A program made the position numbers and the translations under genes. Shown here in pieces: positions 22,412 to 36,816 of a DNA stretch of 64,000 nt. Each line of letters begins with the position of its first letter. Positions within the stretch are counted from its first letter, which is position 1. The notes below the pieces were generated by a model. It worked only from the letters and a program-made list of their open reading frames with translations. It did no database searches and was not told the origin of the DNA. The DNA is from Adiantum capillus-veneris. Lineage: Eukaryota; Streptophyta; Polypodiopsida; Polypodiales; Pteridaceae. The DNA lies in the NCBI GenBank assembly GCA_014529385.2, contig CM043969.1, positions 14,348,446-14,412,445 on the forward strand. Reading direction: 5' to 3'.

Positions 22412-23874
22412 GATGACTGGTTCGGTAAAAATTGTCCCCTAGCAGATTTTCGTATCGATTAGCAGAATTTCTGCTGCTCGTACTAGTTGTGCCCCTGTTT
22501 GTGGAAGCTCAATTGCAATGCAATTGCTTGCACTTGCCAATTTCTAGCATGCACGTTCACTTCTAGCTCCTTGATCGAATCACGGCAACTCTGTCAAAAT
22601 TTAGCTAGAATAATAATATTCTTGGCCAAATTAATTCAATCCTAGTTCCCAAGGAGATCCCAAAATCTAGCTCGGAATTCTGAGCTTCAATGAGTTTACA
22701 ATTCTGATTTGTCGATGTTTGGCTCGATTTTGACAAATTTAGAAATTTGTCTCCCCCACACGCCTTTGAGTCGATCTTTCCGCTCGCTTTTTTGGCTGAT
22801 CTCTGATTCGCTTTTGAGCAGTTTGCCCAGTGTGATTTTCGGCTTGCGGTGTTTCTTCAGTGTGCAATACACTCCCGGGCTTTGCTTTTGCTATTTCTGA
22901 CTTTTTTCGGGCTTGTTCTGTCTTTTTATGGCACTTTTGGCGAGTTTCTTTTTATATTTTTAAATTATTTGTGAAATTTTGATTTTTCTTTTTTTTAGTC
23001 TTTTTATTATTTTTTACGAATTTTTGGAGAAAGTTTTGGTTTTTTACAATTTTTTGTGAATTTTCTAAGTTTTATGTCATTTTTTCAAATTTGTATGGAG
23101 TTTTTTATGGTTTTTTTTTAAATTTTTTGTGATTTATTTTGAAATTCCCGTGAGTTTATGAATTTTTAATGATTTTTGGTAATTTTTTAGAATTTTCTAT
23201 CATTTTCGGTGAATTAACTTTGTATTTATTTATTTATTCTGAATTTTTTGTGTATCCTTTATGAATTTTTTATAGTTTTGTGAAATTTTTGTGAAAATTT
23301 TGAATTTTTATGATTTTCTATGTGTTTTTTAATTTTCTTTTTTTTTTACTTTTCTAAGAGTTTTTACTTTTTATTTATTTTATTTTTTAAATTTTTTTAT
23401 TTTTATTTTTCTATTTTTTATGTAATTTTTAAATTCTTTTTTTCTTTTTTTGTTGAATTTTTTATGAGCTTTTTAATTTTTTGTGAATTTTTCTATGTTT
23501 TTGTGAATTTCTTTTGCTTTTTATTTTATTTTTTTATTTTTTAAGTTGAATTTTCTATTATTATATTTTTTCCTTTCTTTTCTTTTCTTTACTAATAATA
23601 ATATATATTTAAAAAATACTTACCTGTTGCGTACCTGGCAGTTCACCTCGAACGTGCGGATGACAGCGCTGTTGACCAATTGGAAGTCAAACACAGTGCG
23701 CCGCGCAAGCAAAGCTGGGGGAAGTGGTAGTGTGTGGGCGTGCAATGACGGCCTGCTGGCGCGCTCACATGCTGTATAAGCGAGACAGTGGACTTGGCTG
23801 ACGTGGCAGCTGCACGCCTGGCGGCAAGCGAAAAGGGTACACGACAGAGAAGGTAGCGAAAAGGACAAATGTGG

Positions 23875-23962
<88 letters not shown>

Positions 23963-24018
23963 TTTAAGAGAGATAAAAAGAGAGTAGGGGAAGAGAGAGA
24001 GGGTGGGAGAAAGAATAG

Positions 24019-24066
<48 letters not shown>

Positions 24067-25769
24067 AATGGTGTTCAAGCGCCAACCAGAGAAAGTAAGG
24101 GCAAACTCGAAATTCTCCCGGTTTTTAGGTTGAAATTCGAAGCTTTTGCACGTAATTACACTAAAACTTGTGAAAATTGCCCGGTTTTCTTCAAGGCAAG
24201 CTCAAAATCTAACCGAGATCTTATGATTTTAGCTGGTAAAAATATACATTGAACTATTTTATGCGCCGTAAGGCAGGGACCTCACAACTCAAACCGGCCT
24301 TTCTATTTTTGTGTTTTCAAATTTTCAAAAATGCCAAGAATAGGCCGAAAATTAGTCAAAAACTCCAAAAAGAGCCAGAAAATCCCAAAAATTGCTAGAA
24401 AAATTAAAAGATTTCCCAGATTATTCCAAAAACTTTAGAAAATCATCGTAATTCACAATCGAGCATTTCTGACACGCATAAGCACACCGAAAATAGCAGA
24501 TTTTATCGAAAATGCCACTTTTGACAAAATTGTCCACCCAATCTCCGGAAATAGTAAAACGCTCAAAACTCGACCACGGAGGATACAAATGCAAACAAAA
24601 TGATGCCATGAATACGCACACACAAAATGGCTCGTAAAGATCGCAAAATATCAATTTTTATGGAATTAACCAAAAATTAGTGCAAAAATTACCAAAAAAT
24701 TGCAAACATTATTCGAAAAATACCCAAAAATTTTCTAAAAATTCTCCACACATTGGGGAATAGTGCAGCCAAATCAAATCGCACAGATCACATCAATTCA
24801 ATTGCCAATAATTTTATCAATAAAATCAAGATTAGGCAATTAAACCGACAAAATTAGGTCAAAAATTGACGCAATTGAAATGTGTAAATCCCTGTTTTGA
24901 GCACAAAAACACAGAAATTAATCATTACACACGTCAATTATGCAATAAAAATATGAATCAATCATGTACTTTTTAGGCACACACACACTAAAAAATTGAC
25001 AGTTTTTACCAATCTTTAGGTGCGCACACAAAAGGGTTAAACTTGTCGAATTTGCAAGGTGACTTCACAAATCATTAGTTGGGCATAAGCACAACACACA
25101 TCAATCATCACAATTGAAAAATCATACGCACATTGATTTCTAGGTGCTCAAACATGGGCAAAATAGTGCACACACACCTAAAATTAGCATACACACACTC
25201 GATTAGAATGCACACACACTTGAAATTGACCATCCAAGCATGCAATTAACTCAGTTAGGCATCCAATTAGCAACCTACAATCAGCCATTAGCAATTGAAA
25301 CTTGTCAAATTCATGCACCAACAATTCTTAAAAATTTCGGCATTACGACGGCGTGAAAATGAATAATCGCAAAATTTTCAATCCATAACATCAACATTGC
25401 ATTGCATCAACATAGCATAGCATTACATTGCATCATAGTGGGATTTCTACACAGTTCTACACATCCTCAGATTCTAGGGAGGTTACCACCTTAATTACCT
25501 TTCCATTGAAGATCAATTGAATGGTCGAATGCTCCAATCCTTCATAGCAAATTAGTAAGTTAGAAAAAATTAGGCAAATTAGCAAGGGGTTAGTGAGAAA
25601 TTAGAGTGTGTAAACACACAATTGGCAAGATATGGTAACACATTAGGAAATTATGAACACAATGCTTCATGCACACACATCCAAAATCCACAAAAACATA
25701 AACACACAAGTGAAATTAGTGAGGGAATGCATTCGTTTATACCACAATTACACTAGTGTAGTCCATCGT
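22412..25769 (-). other. Long element leader: T-rich block, microsatellites, A-rich block
   Basis: No protein recognised. On the plus strand 22920-23590 is very T-rich, and 24300-25400 is A-rich with many short AAAATT-type words and CACACA runs. Between them are the microsatellites at 23876-24064. In element sense this is the untranslated leader between primer-binding site and gag-like region. Confidence 0.6.
23876..24064. repeat. CA, GA and GT microsatellites in inverted layout
   Basis: (CA)n at 23876-23917, (GA)n to 23957, a 60-base spacer, then (GT)n at 24021-24064. The CA and GT tracts are complementary and of equal length, so a single strand could fold into a stem of about 40 base pairs. 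Confidence 0.9.
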
Positions 25770-25788
25770 CCCCGGCAACGGAGCTAAA
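25770..25788 (-). other. Primer-binding site of the 12.1-kb element
   Basis: On the minus strand the LTR end AACA is followed by TTTAGCTCCGTTGCCGGGGA. This differs at only a few positions from the Asp-tRNA type site of plant Ty3/gypsy elements (TGGCGCCGTTGCCGGGGA). It fixes the element's orientation. Confidence 0.7.
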
Positions 25789-26735
25789 TGTTGGGGGTCC
25801 CATCGTTGCAATAGCTCCAATGACCAACAAAATTGTCAATATGGAGGGATGAGCTACCCGGCTAGGGCATGGAAACACTCACACGGTTAGTGTCTACGAG
25901 GTGAGCTTCTCGGCCTATGGAGGAGCGACGCCGCAATGAAGGACAATCTCCATATCCACTTCTCTTCACCTCTAATCAACCCAATCACACACACTACAAT
26001 TGCAAGACTCACACAAGACTAATCCTATCATGCAGCACACTAATTGCAAGCACACACACATAGATCTATCAAGCACCACACTCCAATCAAACCTGCATGC
26101 ACACACAAGCAAAAGAGGGTAATCACACAAGATTAAAGAGGGATTAACCACTAATTAGTTAAGATCTAGTTAATCTAAGCATCATAGACAATCATAAGAA
26201 GTAAGAGAGAGAATGAATCATTGATTAGTGTTAATCAAGTCTCATGAGCAAGGAGAAGCTCAATAAGTAAGAAGAGAGGCATAGTGAGAGAGAATGAATC
26301 ATTGATTAGTGTTAATCAAGTCTCATGAGCAAAGAGAAGCTCAAGGACTCCATAACCACACACCTCAAGAGCTCTCACCAAAAAGTGCTCTCCACAAATG
26401 ACTTGAGAACCCTAATTTCTTTTACACACTGCCTTATGTATATGCAATGTCCGGGCGCCTAAGGCCTTTAGGGCTCCACCACTTACTGAATCTGCTACCT
26501 AGGCACAGTAACTGACCTATTCTTTACAGCTTGGAACTCCCATTGAGCCAGAACACATTAGAAATATTACAATGGCTTGAAATAAATTGGGAATTTATAA
26601 TACGTGACCATTTTGGGAAAACGTGAAAAATGTGTAGCTCCAATCTTTATTGCTTCTTCACTTTGATTTTTGATGTGCATTTGTACGTCTTCGGTCTTTA
26701 GCAGCTTCTGTTAACTGACGTTGACTCAGTTAACA
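25789..26735 (-). repeat. LTR (5' LTR in element sense)
   Basis: 947 bases. It is longer than its partner chiefly because a segment holding GAATGAATCATTGATTAG is duplicated at about 26210-26345, which the left copy lacks. GCATT at 26736-26740 is the target duplication. Confidence 0.9.
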
Positions 26736-26740
26736 GCATT

Positions 26741-28367
26741 TTTGGCTAGTCGTGGGATAAAACACCAATGTACAATGCCGTATACACCTCAGCAAAATGG
26801 TGTTGCTCAAAGAAAAAATAGGTCGCTTACAGAGATGTCATGATGTATGGTCAAGAATCAAGCTTTGCCACATTTGTTTTGGCTTGAGGCCATCATGTGT
26901 GCTACTTATGTACTCAACATATGTCCAAAAAAATTTCAATCTATGACTCCTTATGAAGCATGGCATGATAAGAAGCCATCTATTGATCACATGCATGTTT
27001 TTGGTTGTTTAGCTTATGCTTTGCTGCCACAAACACAATGCAGAAAATTGGATGATAAGGCTGTTAAACGCATTCTTGTTGGTTACAATACTGAAAGCAA
27101 AGGTTACGTGTTGTACCATTCGTAAACTAAATGTATCTTGGTTTCATGAGATGTTGTGTTTATGGGGGGGGGAAATTGGTCTTTGTTGTCATGTACTAGA
27201 GATAGTAATGTAAGCTCACAAGACATTTATGACAGCTTGTTGCCTTTTTTTTATGGTGCAAACTTGAATGCGAATTCCAATGAGGCAAATGTAAAACCTA
27301 TGGGGGGTTTTAAAAATTCTATGGATCAGCCTATTTCTGATGCACATGTACATGATGTACTTGATGAGGGAAGGACTGAGAATGAACAAGCTAGAGGAAT
27401 GCCCAAATGGCTGTTGCATACTTTGTGTGATAGTAAATTGGATAAAGCTATGTCTTGTCGTACTTGTTCAGGTTCTCACCATGCATCTTATGTGACATTG
27501 TTATGCTTTGGCTATTTCTAGTTTATGTGATGTGGACGAACCTCTGTCTTTTGCCAAACGGATCGCCATTGTGTTGTTTCTAGGGACACGAGGCAATTTT
27601 AGCGCTTGAAAATCGCTCGCAAACATATAGACAACACCATGGCGAGCCATTTGGCAATACAGCATGCCATAAAGCTTGCTCATAATGCATAAATATCTGA
27701 ATTTTGAAAATTGAATGGCTGCCATAAATTCAAAATATGATGCACTTATAGAAAATGACACATGGAATTTATGTGATTTGCCTCCTGGAAAGAAAGTCCA
27801 TTCGTACAAAGTGGGTTTACAAGTTGAAACGTAAGCTAGATGATGGCTATAAGGCTCAACTTATTGCAAAAGGTTATGTAGAGAAAAAAGGCATAGATTA
27901 CGAAGAGACTTTTGCTTCCACTTGTCGTTTGACTACTGTTTGTTTTCTATGTGCATTAACATATCATTTTGGATGGGACATACATCAATCAAACATTGTT
28001 ATTGCTTTCTTGAATGGTGATATATTTGAGGAAGTTTATGTAACACAGTCTTGTGGTATTGTCATAAAATGACAAGAAGATAAAGTGTGCAAATGTAAGA
28101 AATCTTTGTATGGGTTGAAGCCGTCTCCTCGTGCTTGGTATGAGAAAGCTGACACTCATTTGGTTAAACGAGGCTTTTGTAAAGAGTCCAACAAAAATTA
28201 CTTTGTATATAATGCGTGAGGGTAATGTATTTCTCATTGTTGTTCTATATGTGGATGATTTGCTGACTACTGGCTCGAATGAGACACATATTGCTGAATT
28301 TAAGGTTAATTTGAATGCTACTTTCAAGATGAAAGATTTGGGGTTGTTGCATCATTACTTGGGTTGA
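26741..28367 (+). mobile_element. Ty1/copia fossil, right part (integrase end and reverse transcriptase)
   Basis: Resumes the fossil cut at 14670. The integrase C-terminal text (MPYTPQQNGVAQRKNR; WLEAIMCATYVLN; MTPYEAWHDKKPSIDHMHVF) is followed by a linker, then reverse transcriptase text (RTKWVYKLKRKLDDGYKAQL; GIDYEETFAST; VVLYVDDLLTTGSNETHIAE). It ends abruptly near 28367 and I did not find the remainder. Old and broken many times. A small foldback lies inside it at 27551-27657. Confidence 0.85.
27551..27657. repeat. 107-base foldback (inverted repeat)
   Basis: The arm TTGCCAAACGGATCGCCATT and following bases (27551-27582) pairs with the complement of 27626-27657, about 32 bases with a few mismatches, around a 43-base loop. 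It lies in the linker of the dead copia copy. It may be a miniature transposon, or an inverted duplication of copia sequence, since TTTTGCCAAA at its edge also fits the copia reading. Confidence 0.6.
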
Positions 28368-28970
28368 GCATTGTTGGCCGTCGATGTTGATTGATATATT
28401 GGCTTGACCTAAGCTAACCATTTATCCTTTGTTGCTGCTCAGAGCTTGTTCTTTGTTGGCCTTAATATTTCATCTGACAGCTTTAGGTATGTCGAATACT
28501 TCATGGCATCAACTTGCGCTCCAGTATCCCACAAGTGCTTGTTTTGTTGATCCATCTACCAACTAGATATGGATACGTACATTCATACCTCCAAGCCAAG
28601 CTTTGTCTAAATTGTTTTGATAGGAGGAGATCGGATTTCCAGTTGTCAAATTTGGGTTGTGTTTTGTCGCTCTTTGCACTTTAAAACTCGTTTTTTGCAT
28701 TCAATTCCTCAAATTGAAAGCACTCTAAGCCACACATTCTAGCTCTTTCAATATGTACAAAAAACCTTGGTGGCTATGAGTGCACAGCCCCTCTATTAGT
28801 CAAAATATGAAGTTGACAAAATTTTATTGCGTGTTTGGCAAAAATTGATTTGCTTGCAAAATCCACAAATCAAGTGTAAATTCAATTTTGAAAAGACCAC
28901 TAGGCTCCTTGTGAGTAACTCTAGCTATGGTACAAGTCTGGTCTCAATCTGTGACAAAGTAACATGGATC
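28368..28970. other. Non-coding, nothing recognised
   Basis: Begins where copia similarity stops. No coding signature on either strand. Confidence 0.5.
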
Positions 28971-28973
28971 ACG

Positions 28974-29765
28974 ATCCATGTACCTTTCTATCAGAATGTG
29001 ATGAAACTTGGTACACAACTTTTCCTTGGTCTACTGATCTGGGCTATGTGCTTCTTGTGTGATTTGGATCAATTTAGGTAATCCAAAAGTCAAACCTTAG
29101 GTCTGCTTGGTGGTTTTTTGGTCTTGAAGTGTTTTTGCCCCCCTTCTGATGCACTTTCTGAACTTTTTTGGCCTCCTTGCTTTTGGAAGTTTTGTTAATG
29201 TTCTCTGTTATAGGCTGGTATGGTCTTTGTCCAAAAAATAAAAAAAGGTACATGGATCGCGATCCAGCTTCCGTCAGGTTTGGACTCTAAATTTGGAATG
29301 CTAGTTAATTATACTGTCAATAATCTACTCCTAAAACTTTTTTGGATTTGGACAACTTTTCTCTGTCAAAAGAAAAATTTTGTGTCTCCTTTGCAAATTT
29401 TGGCTATTTTTTTATATTTGTTATTTTGACCAACTTTTTTTTCACTTTTTGCTAATGTTCCTTTTGGGAGAGTTGTTCGAAATGGTATCAACTACCTACT
29501 ACTCAAATCTCAGTCCCAAATGATGAAAAGGTATATGGATCGTGATCCATGTTTGACAACATTTTGGCATAAAAATTGGTCAGCTGGTTCTCCATGCCTT
29601 GTAAAGGTCAATTCCCAACCGTTTTTGAATTTGGATCTCTAAAAGTTGAAAAACCCCAAATTTTGGTCAATTCTTAAAGCTTTTGCTAGTTTTGTACAGT
29701 TTCTTAATTTTGAGTGTGTTTTTGGTGTGACTTTCACTTCGAAGCTGTGGATCCATGTTCCTCCA
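28974..29765. repeat. Left array of the 16-bp GGATC palindrome
   Basis: ATGGATCACGATCCAT at 28974, ATGGATCGCGATCCAG at 29252, ATGGATCGTGATCCAT at 29535, and a shorter GGATCC form near 29750. Spacings are 278 and 283 bases, then about 213. Flanking text is only loosely alike (for example GATGAAACTT after the first and last copies), so the palindrome is better kept than its surroundings. Confidence 0.75.
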
Positions 29766-29769
29766 CCAA

Positions 29770-31282
29770 ATAGGATGAAACTTCCAGTGTACTTATGAGT
29801 TTTGTGATCCTTTTTTGCACTAGATTTTTGCGTTTTGATCAGCTTTCAAGCTCTGACCATCAAATTTTGCAATTTTTAGAGTTATGGTCTCTTTTGCCAA
29901 ACTATGGTTTTTGACCATTTTTGCCCTAAACTTTTCAACCCAAATTGATGGTAGCAATTGATACTTACCCTACTCCTAGGCACTAAAATGAATCTATGAA
30001 CAAAACAGATAAAACAATGAATTTGAAGGTGAAATATGTAGAGGAACAATACTTTCAAAGAATTGAGAAAAATGTAGAATGAAATTCCTTTCGTATGTCA
30101 CTCACAACTCTCTTTGTCTATCACAAGTAGACCTAGGAAGCCCTCGACCAAGCACTAAACCAAGTGTCTAGCTGTTTCACTGCTAAGTTGTAAACAAAAT
30201 GGGTAACAAAATCTATGGAAAAGAAGGCTACCATTAGGACTAGGTCATTCACCACCTGAAGATCACTCCCCGACAACGACATCAATGTTAGTGGGTCGCC
30301 ATGATTGGACATATCTAGCATAGCTATTTGGCACTAACATAATGTCAATACTCAAGGATGGGGCACGGTGACTCTTTGAGGGTGTTCACCTCAAAAGTGA
30401 ACCTATGGAACTAAGCAATCATCAAAATGAGCTAATCTATCACTCTCTACTCTAGAAAATCTACATATGTCATGTCTCATACCCTAGGTCATCATGCCAT
30501 TTTGTCGACCAAATGATCTCGAAATGCCACAAAACTTTAAAAGGAGCTTTAATAGGCATAGAGGCACTGTCCTACAAAGTATGGCAATCATTTGAAATGG
30601 TACCAAAATCACGGTCCATCATAATCTAGGTCTAGAAGACTGCAACGTAAATATCCAAAAAGGTCACCCTATGTTCTAGAAACACTCTTCTATGGTCAAA
30701 ATGTCAAAAAAATTTGCACTCAAAAGTGCAGATTTAGCTGACAAACAGGTAGTTGCAAACCACAACAAAACTGAGAATGATCATACTTAAATGAAAGAGC
30801 AAGAGACAAGGAACACGATACACTTTCCAAAATTGAATTGTGATTACAAGAGAAGGAGAAGAATTGATTACAATATGCTACCGAGTTGCCTCTCATAGTT
30901 GTACATACAGAGCTTTCCAAAAACTTTAGATAATGTTATATTGGTGTGTTTAAGCTAGAGATTTTTAACCTTATACCTAGAACTTCTCATTTGGTCAATG
31001 GCTGACTTACAAGGCTTTTGGGTTCAGGACAAAAGAATTACAACTTGGAGTGTACAAAATGCAGCTCAACAATCATGACTTCTCTTTTATGCAAAGCTTC
31101 TCAAGAACAACAATATGATTACATACAAAATTATGGGCTTTGAGGTGGTGTAGTCGGCTAGGAGGATGCCGCCAAACAATTGCCTTCTTTGTACCAGTGC
31201 TACCTCAAAGCTTATCTAAGTCTAGTTATTTAGGCTCCCTAAGATGGATATGGCCTCCAAAACTTGTCTACCTCAAGGTGAA

Positions 31283-31284
<2 letters not shown>
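29770..31284. other. Non-coding, nothing recognised
   Basis: About 1.5 kb of mixed sequence without a convincing open frame, RNA gene or element end. Confidence 0.5.

Positions 31285-31376
<92 letters not shown>
31285..31376. repeat. (CT)n microsatellite
   Basis: About 90 bases of uninterrupted CT. It directly abuts the gypsy integrase scrap on its right. Confidence 0.97.
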
Positions 31377-31380
<4 letters not shown>

Positions 31381-31735
31381 ACATTGTGGATTATATAGAG
31401 CAAGGAGTTTTACCAACAAACTTGAGCAGTACCACACTACGCTCAATCCAACAAGAAGTGAAAAACTATGTTATTGTAGAAAATCACCTTTATCAAAGAG
31501 GGATTGATGGAAATTTTAGAAGTTGTACAACAAAGCACGAGTACCTTCCGATACTTGAACAATCAAACGCCTATTCGGCCAAAGGACACTTTTTGACTGA
31601 CAAAATTGCAAAAGAGATACTCCTTGCAAAAATCTGGTGGCTTACTTTGTTAATGGATGGAGAGCACTATGTGAAATGATGTGATTCTTGCCAACGAACA
31701 AAAGTACCAACGTAGCGTGATGAAATGCCGCTAAG
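31377..31735 (+). mobile_element. Ty3/gypsy integrase fragment
   Basis: Plus-strand text with the order of the integrase N-terminal region: VENHLYQRGIDG, then AKGHFLTDKIAKEILLAKIW, then C-x2-C-Q-R-T-K, ending in RDEMPL. This is the HHCC zinc-finger segment of a chromovirus-type element. It is a short broken scrap and no other part of its element was recognised nearby. Confidence 0.75.
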
Positions 31736-33969
<2,234 letters not shown>

Positions 33970-34519
33970 CTATTCTGAGTCCGACTCTGCACTGTCCATA
34001 GCCTTGAGACCTTGAGGTTTCTGCAAAGAAGAAACATATAACTAAAGCAAGAAGTAGGAAAATAGAGCAATTACTTCTCAAGACTTGTAAAGACATACCT
34101 TCTTTGTGCTTTTCTTCTCTCACATCGTAGCGACCACGGGAGATATCACTTAGCCAATTTCCTGGAGTGCAAAACTGCAAGGAGATATAATTACAGTTAA
34201 GACACACTTTCAACAGTGTTGATGAGATATTCTAACTGGCAAGATGCCTTACCAAGAGAGCCTTCTCCACCACTTTGAGCCGTTTCTTAGGCCGCTGTGG
34301 AAGTTTTGAGCCTTTAAAAAGAAGAAAATCCTCCTCCTTCTCTTTCCGGGAAATGCTAAAGGATATCTGAGGCCATTCAGCCTTAGGCTTGTTGCAATCT
34401 AGACCATTGCCCTCACACATAACACCAGTCCCATTAGTGGTGTGGTACATAACAGTGACATTCTCGACACAATTGCCAAGACCATTGTTTGTCCTAGCTA
34501 GATCTGATCCCTCGCTTCT
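33970..34519 (-). CDS. DUF1639-type plant protein gene, C-terminal exons
   Basis: Host gene of a plant family of unknown function. Three exons on the minus strand hold the conserved C-terminus. Exon A (34253 to about 34519) has WPQISFSISRKEKEEDFLLF and KLPQRPKKR, ending at donor GTAAGG. Exon B (34099-34174) has PGNWLSDISRGRYDVREEK, with acceptor CTCCTTGCAG and donor GTATGT. Exon C (33970-34020) reads KPQGLKAMDSAESDSE then stop, after acceptor TTCTTTGCAG. The family ends in just such an R-G-L-K-A-M and acidic S-D-S-E tail. Exon B ends in phase 1, while the conserved reading of exon C needs phase 0. Splicing as predicted would therefore give another C-terminus, so this may be a pseudogene or use a splice site I missed. 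The N-terminal exon was not found; 34549-34680 is a weak candidate. Confidence 0.75.
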
Positions 34520-34920
<401 letters not shown>

Positions 34921-35777
34921 AGAGTCACTTTCTACCCCACTCTTCTTTGCCTCGCACGCATAGCACAAAAAAACACAACGCGAGAAGCTAGCAAGAAATC
35001 CTCTGAATAGGCCACTGCCTACAATGATGAGGCGGGGAGTAGTAAAGTTTGGTTGGGTCCAGCTAGGGTTAGATATTCAAATAGAAATTAAACATTCAAA
35101 TAGAAAACTTACCGCAAAAATTTGGAGGATTATGGTGTCAGAACCGATACACTCTCAAAATAGAAAATTGGGTCTGCCCTTTTTTCCATTAGTTAGTAAA
35201 AATGTACAAACATTACAAAATGTTTGCAATCATGGCACTATGTTCAAGGGCATAGAAACACAAAATCAAGCCGTAAAGAAAGACGATTGAATGAAATGCA
35301 TGTGTGTATAGAATCTCTTACATATTGAAGCGCAAAAGACACGGTCTAGCCACCAAGATCTTGTATTAAAAGGGCTTGCAAACCATGAGCAAAAAGTCAG
35401 AAGTCAAAACTCAAAATAATCATGGCAATATACAAGCTACCAACATTTGAGGTTAATGCATTGACCACAAAACAAGCAATGCCTTCAACACATGGCATAC
35501 CTTCCGAGCAAATCACTTGATATCAATGAGCCACTTACTCTATTTAGTTGTCTCATAAATTGGACCAACTAATACAATTGGACACAATAAGATGCAAATT
35601 GATTGCAAGACATTGAAGTCATCAAAAATCAATGAAAATTGGGATTTCAGTCCTCAAATGGTCATTTTCACCAATTGTTGGAAAAGTTTGACCCAAATTC
35701 AAAAGAAAGTGCACCAATAGCTTAGGGAACATGTCTAACAGCTACCCCATAAGTTTTGTGCAAAATTGTGTCAAAAC
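34921..35777. other. Non-coding, nothing recognised
   Basis: No gene or element end identified. A small direct repeat (TTCAAATAGAAA, 35073-35105) is the only structure noticed. Confidence 0.45.
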
Positions 35778-36603
35778 ATGGATTGCGATCCATGTCCCCC
35801 TGAAGCAGTTGGTTGAGAAATGGATGCAAATTGTGTGCAATGGTCACTAATTGGGAAATGTGTCGAATTTTTAGTGTTTGATCATTTCAAGTGCTTCCAT
35901 TGTCAAGTTTAGCAAATTATCCAATGCAGAACTCGTGGTCTTGGGCAAAGTTTTGGCATCAAAAGAATTTTTAGAACTTGTTGTAATTCAAGAAATGCCA
36001 AAAGGTGCCTGAGAAACAAGTCAAATTTGTCAGAGGGCTTGAGGGTCCAAACAGCCTACAAATGGAATTGAATTCAACAGACAGAGCTGGATTGCAATTC
36101 TTCTTCAACTGCAAATTATTCCAAATAGATTGATCACAATCAGAGATCAAAATTCCCAACCAAAACTAAATATCTCAAAGTCGGACCAAACTAGTCTATA
36201 ACTTGGAAAACTGGGTAAACTAGGGAGAAACATGTCCAAAATGGAAAATAACTTCATTAGTGTGTTAGGATATGCTATAGGAACATGTTCCCCAATTTTC
36301 ACCTCAAATGGATGTTGAATATGGATCGCGATCCATAACCCCCTGTAAGCTTCCTGGGCAAAAACCCTACTCTCAGACTCTTGATGTCAAAGAAGACCTA
36401 ATCATAGAATTCCAAATTGCTTGAACTTCAAAATCCTTGTCAAAATGCCAAAAATCTTTCAAAATTTTCCAAAAAATGGCATGAATCTCAAACCAATAAT
36501 CCAAATCCCATAAGAAGTGAACCATAGCTTCCCCAAAGCATACTTTACCAGATGGTATCACCAAAAGTTCAAATTTTGACCCAACGTGGATCACAATCCA
36601 TGA
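35778..36603. repeat. Right array of the 16-bp GGATC palindrome
   Basis: ATGGATTGCGATCCAT at 35778, ATGGATCGCGATCCAT at 36321 and GTGGATCACAATCCAT at 36586. Spacings are 543 (twice about 271) and 265 bases. Each is followed within a few bases by CCCCCTG, and the first two are preceded at about 50 bases by GAACATGT. It lies just upstream of the ORF region that starts near 36817. Confidence 0.75.
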
Positions 36604-36816
36604 CCCCCTGAGTTAGAAATGACCTGCAACCACCTGACCTAGTGCCTGTAGTTGTCCTAGATGCATTGGTGAATTTTGATCAAGTTTGGACTTGTTTTGA
36701 TCAAGTCATGATCATCTTTCATTTTATGGTCAAGTTTACGTTTTACCGGCTTTTCTTGACGACTTTTTGGCCAACTTCTGGATCTAGTTACTTGAAATTT
36801 TGATCACAAAATGCCT

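Larger units (their letters stand above)
14671..26735 (-). mobile_element. 12.1-kb LTR element with gag-like and protease remnants only
   Basis: LTRs at 14671-15586 and 25789-26735 are clearly homologous, and a GCATT target duplication flanks the whole. The orientation is minus: next to the right LTR, read on the minus strand, is a primer-binding-site-like sequence; next to the left LTR is a polypurine tract (minus-strand AAAAGGGAGAA just before TGTTAAC). LTR ends are TGTT and AACA. In sense order: a 3.3-kb leader with A-rich and microsatellite blocks, a gag-like region with a zinc knuckle, a protease remnant, further unassigned ORF scraps, and a DNA transposon insert. I saw no reverse transcriptase or integrase. 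It is badly broken and moderately old. A non-autonomous gag-protease element is the best description. Confidence 0.82.

Noticed and set aside
23320-23779. Phenylalanine-rich open frames as possible membrane proteins
   Set aside because: They come from the T-rich block, where TTT codons dominate by base composition.
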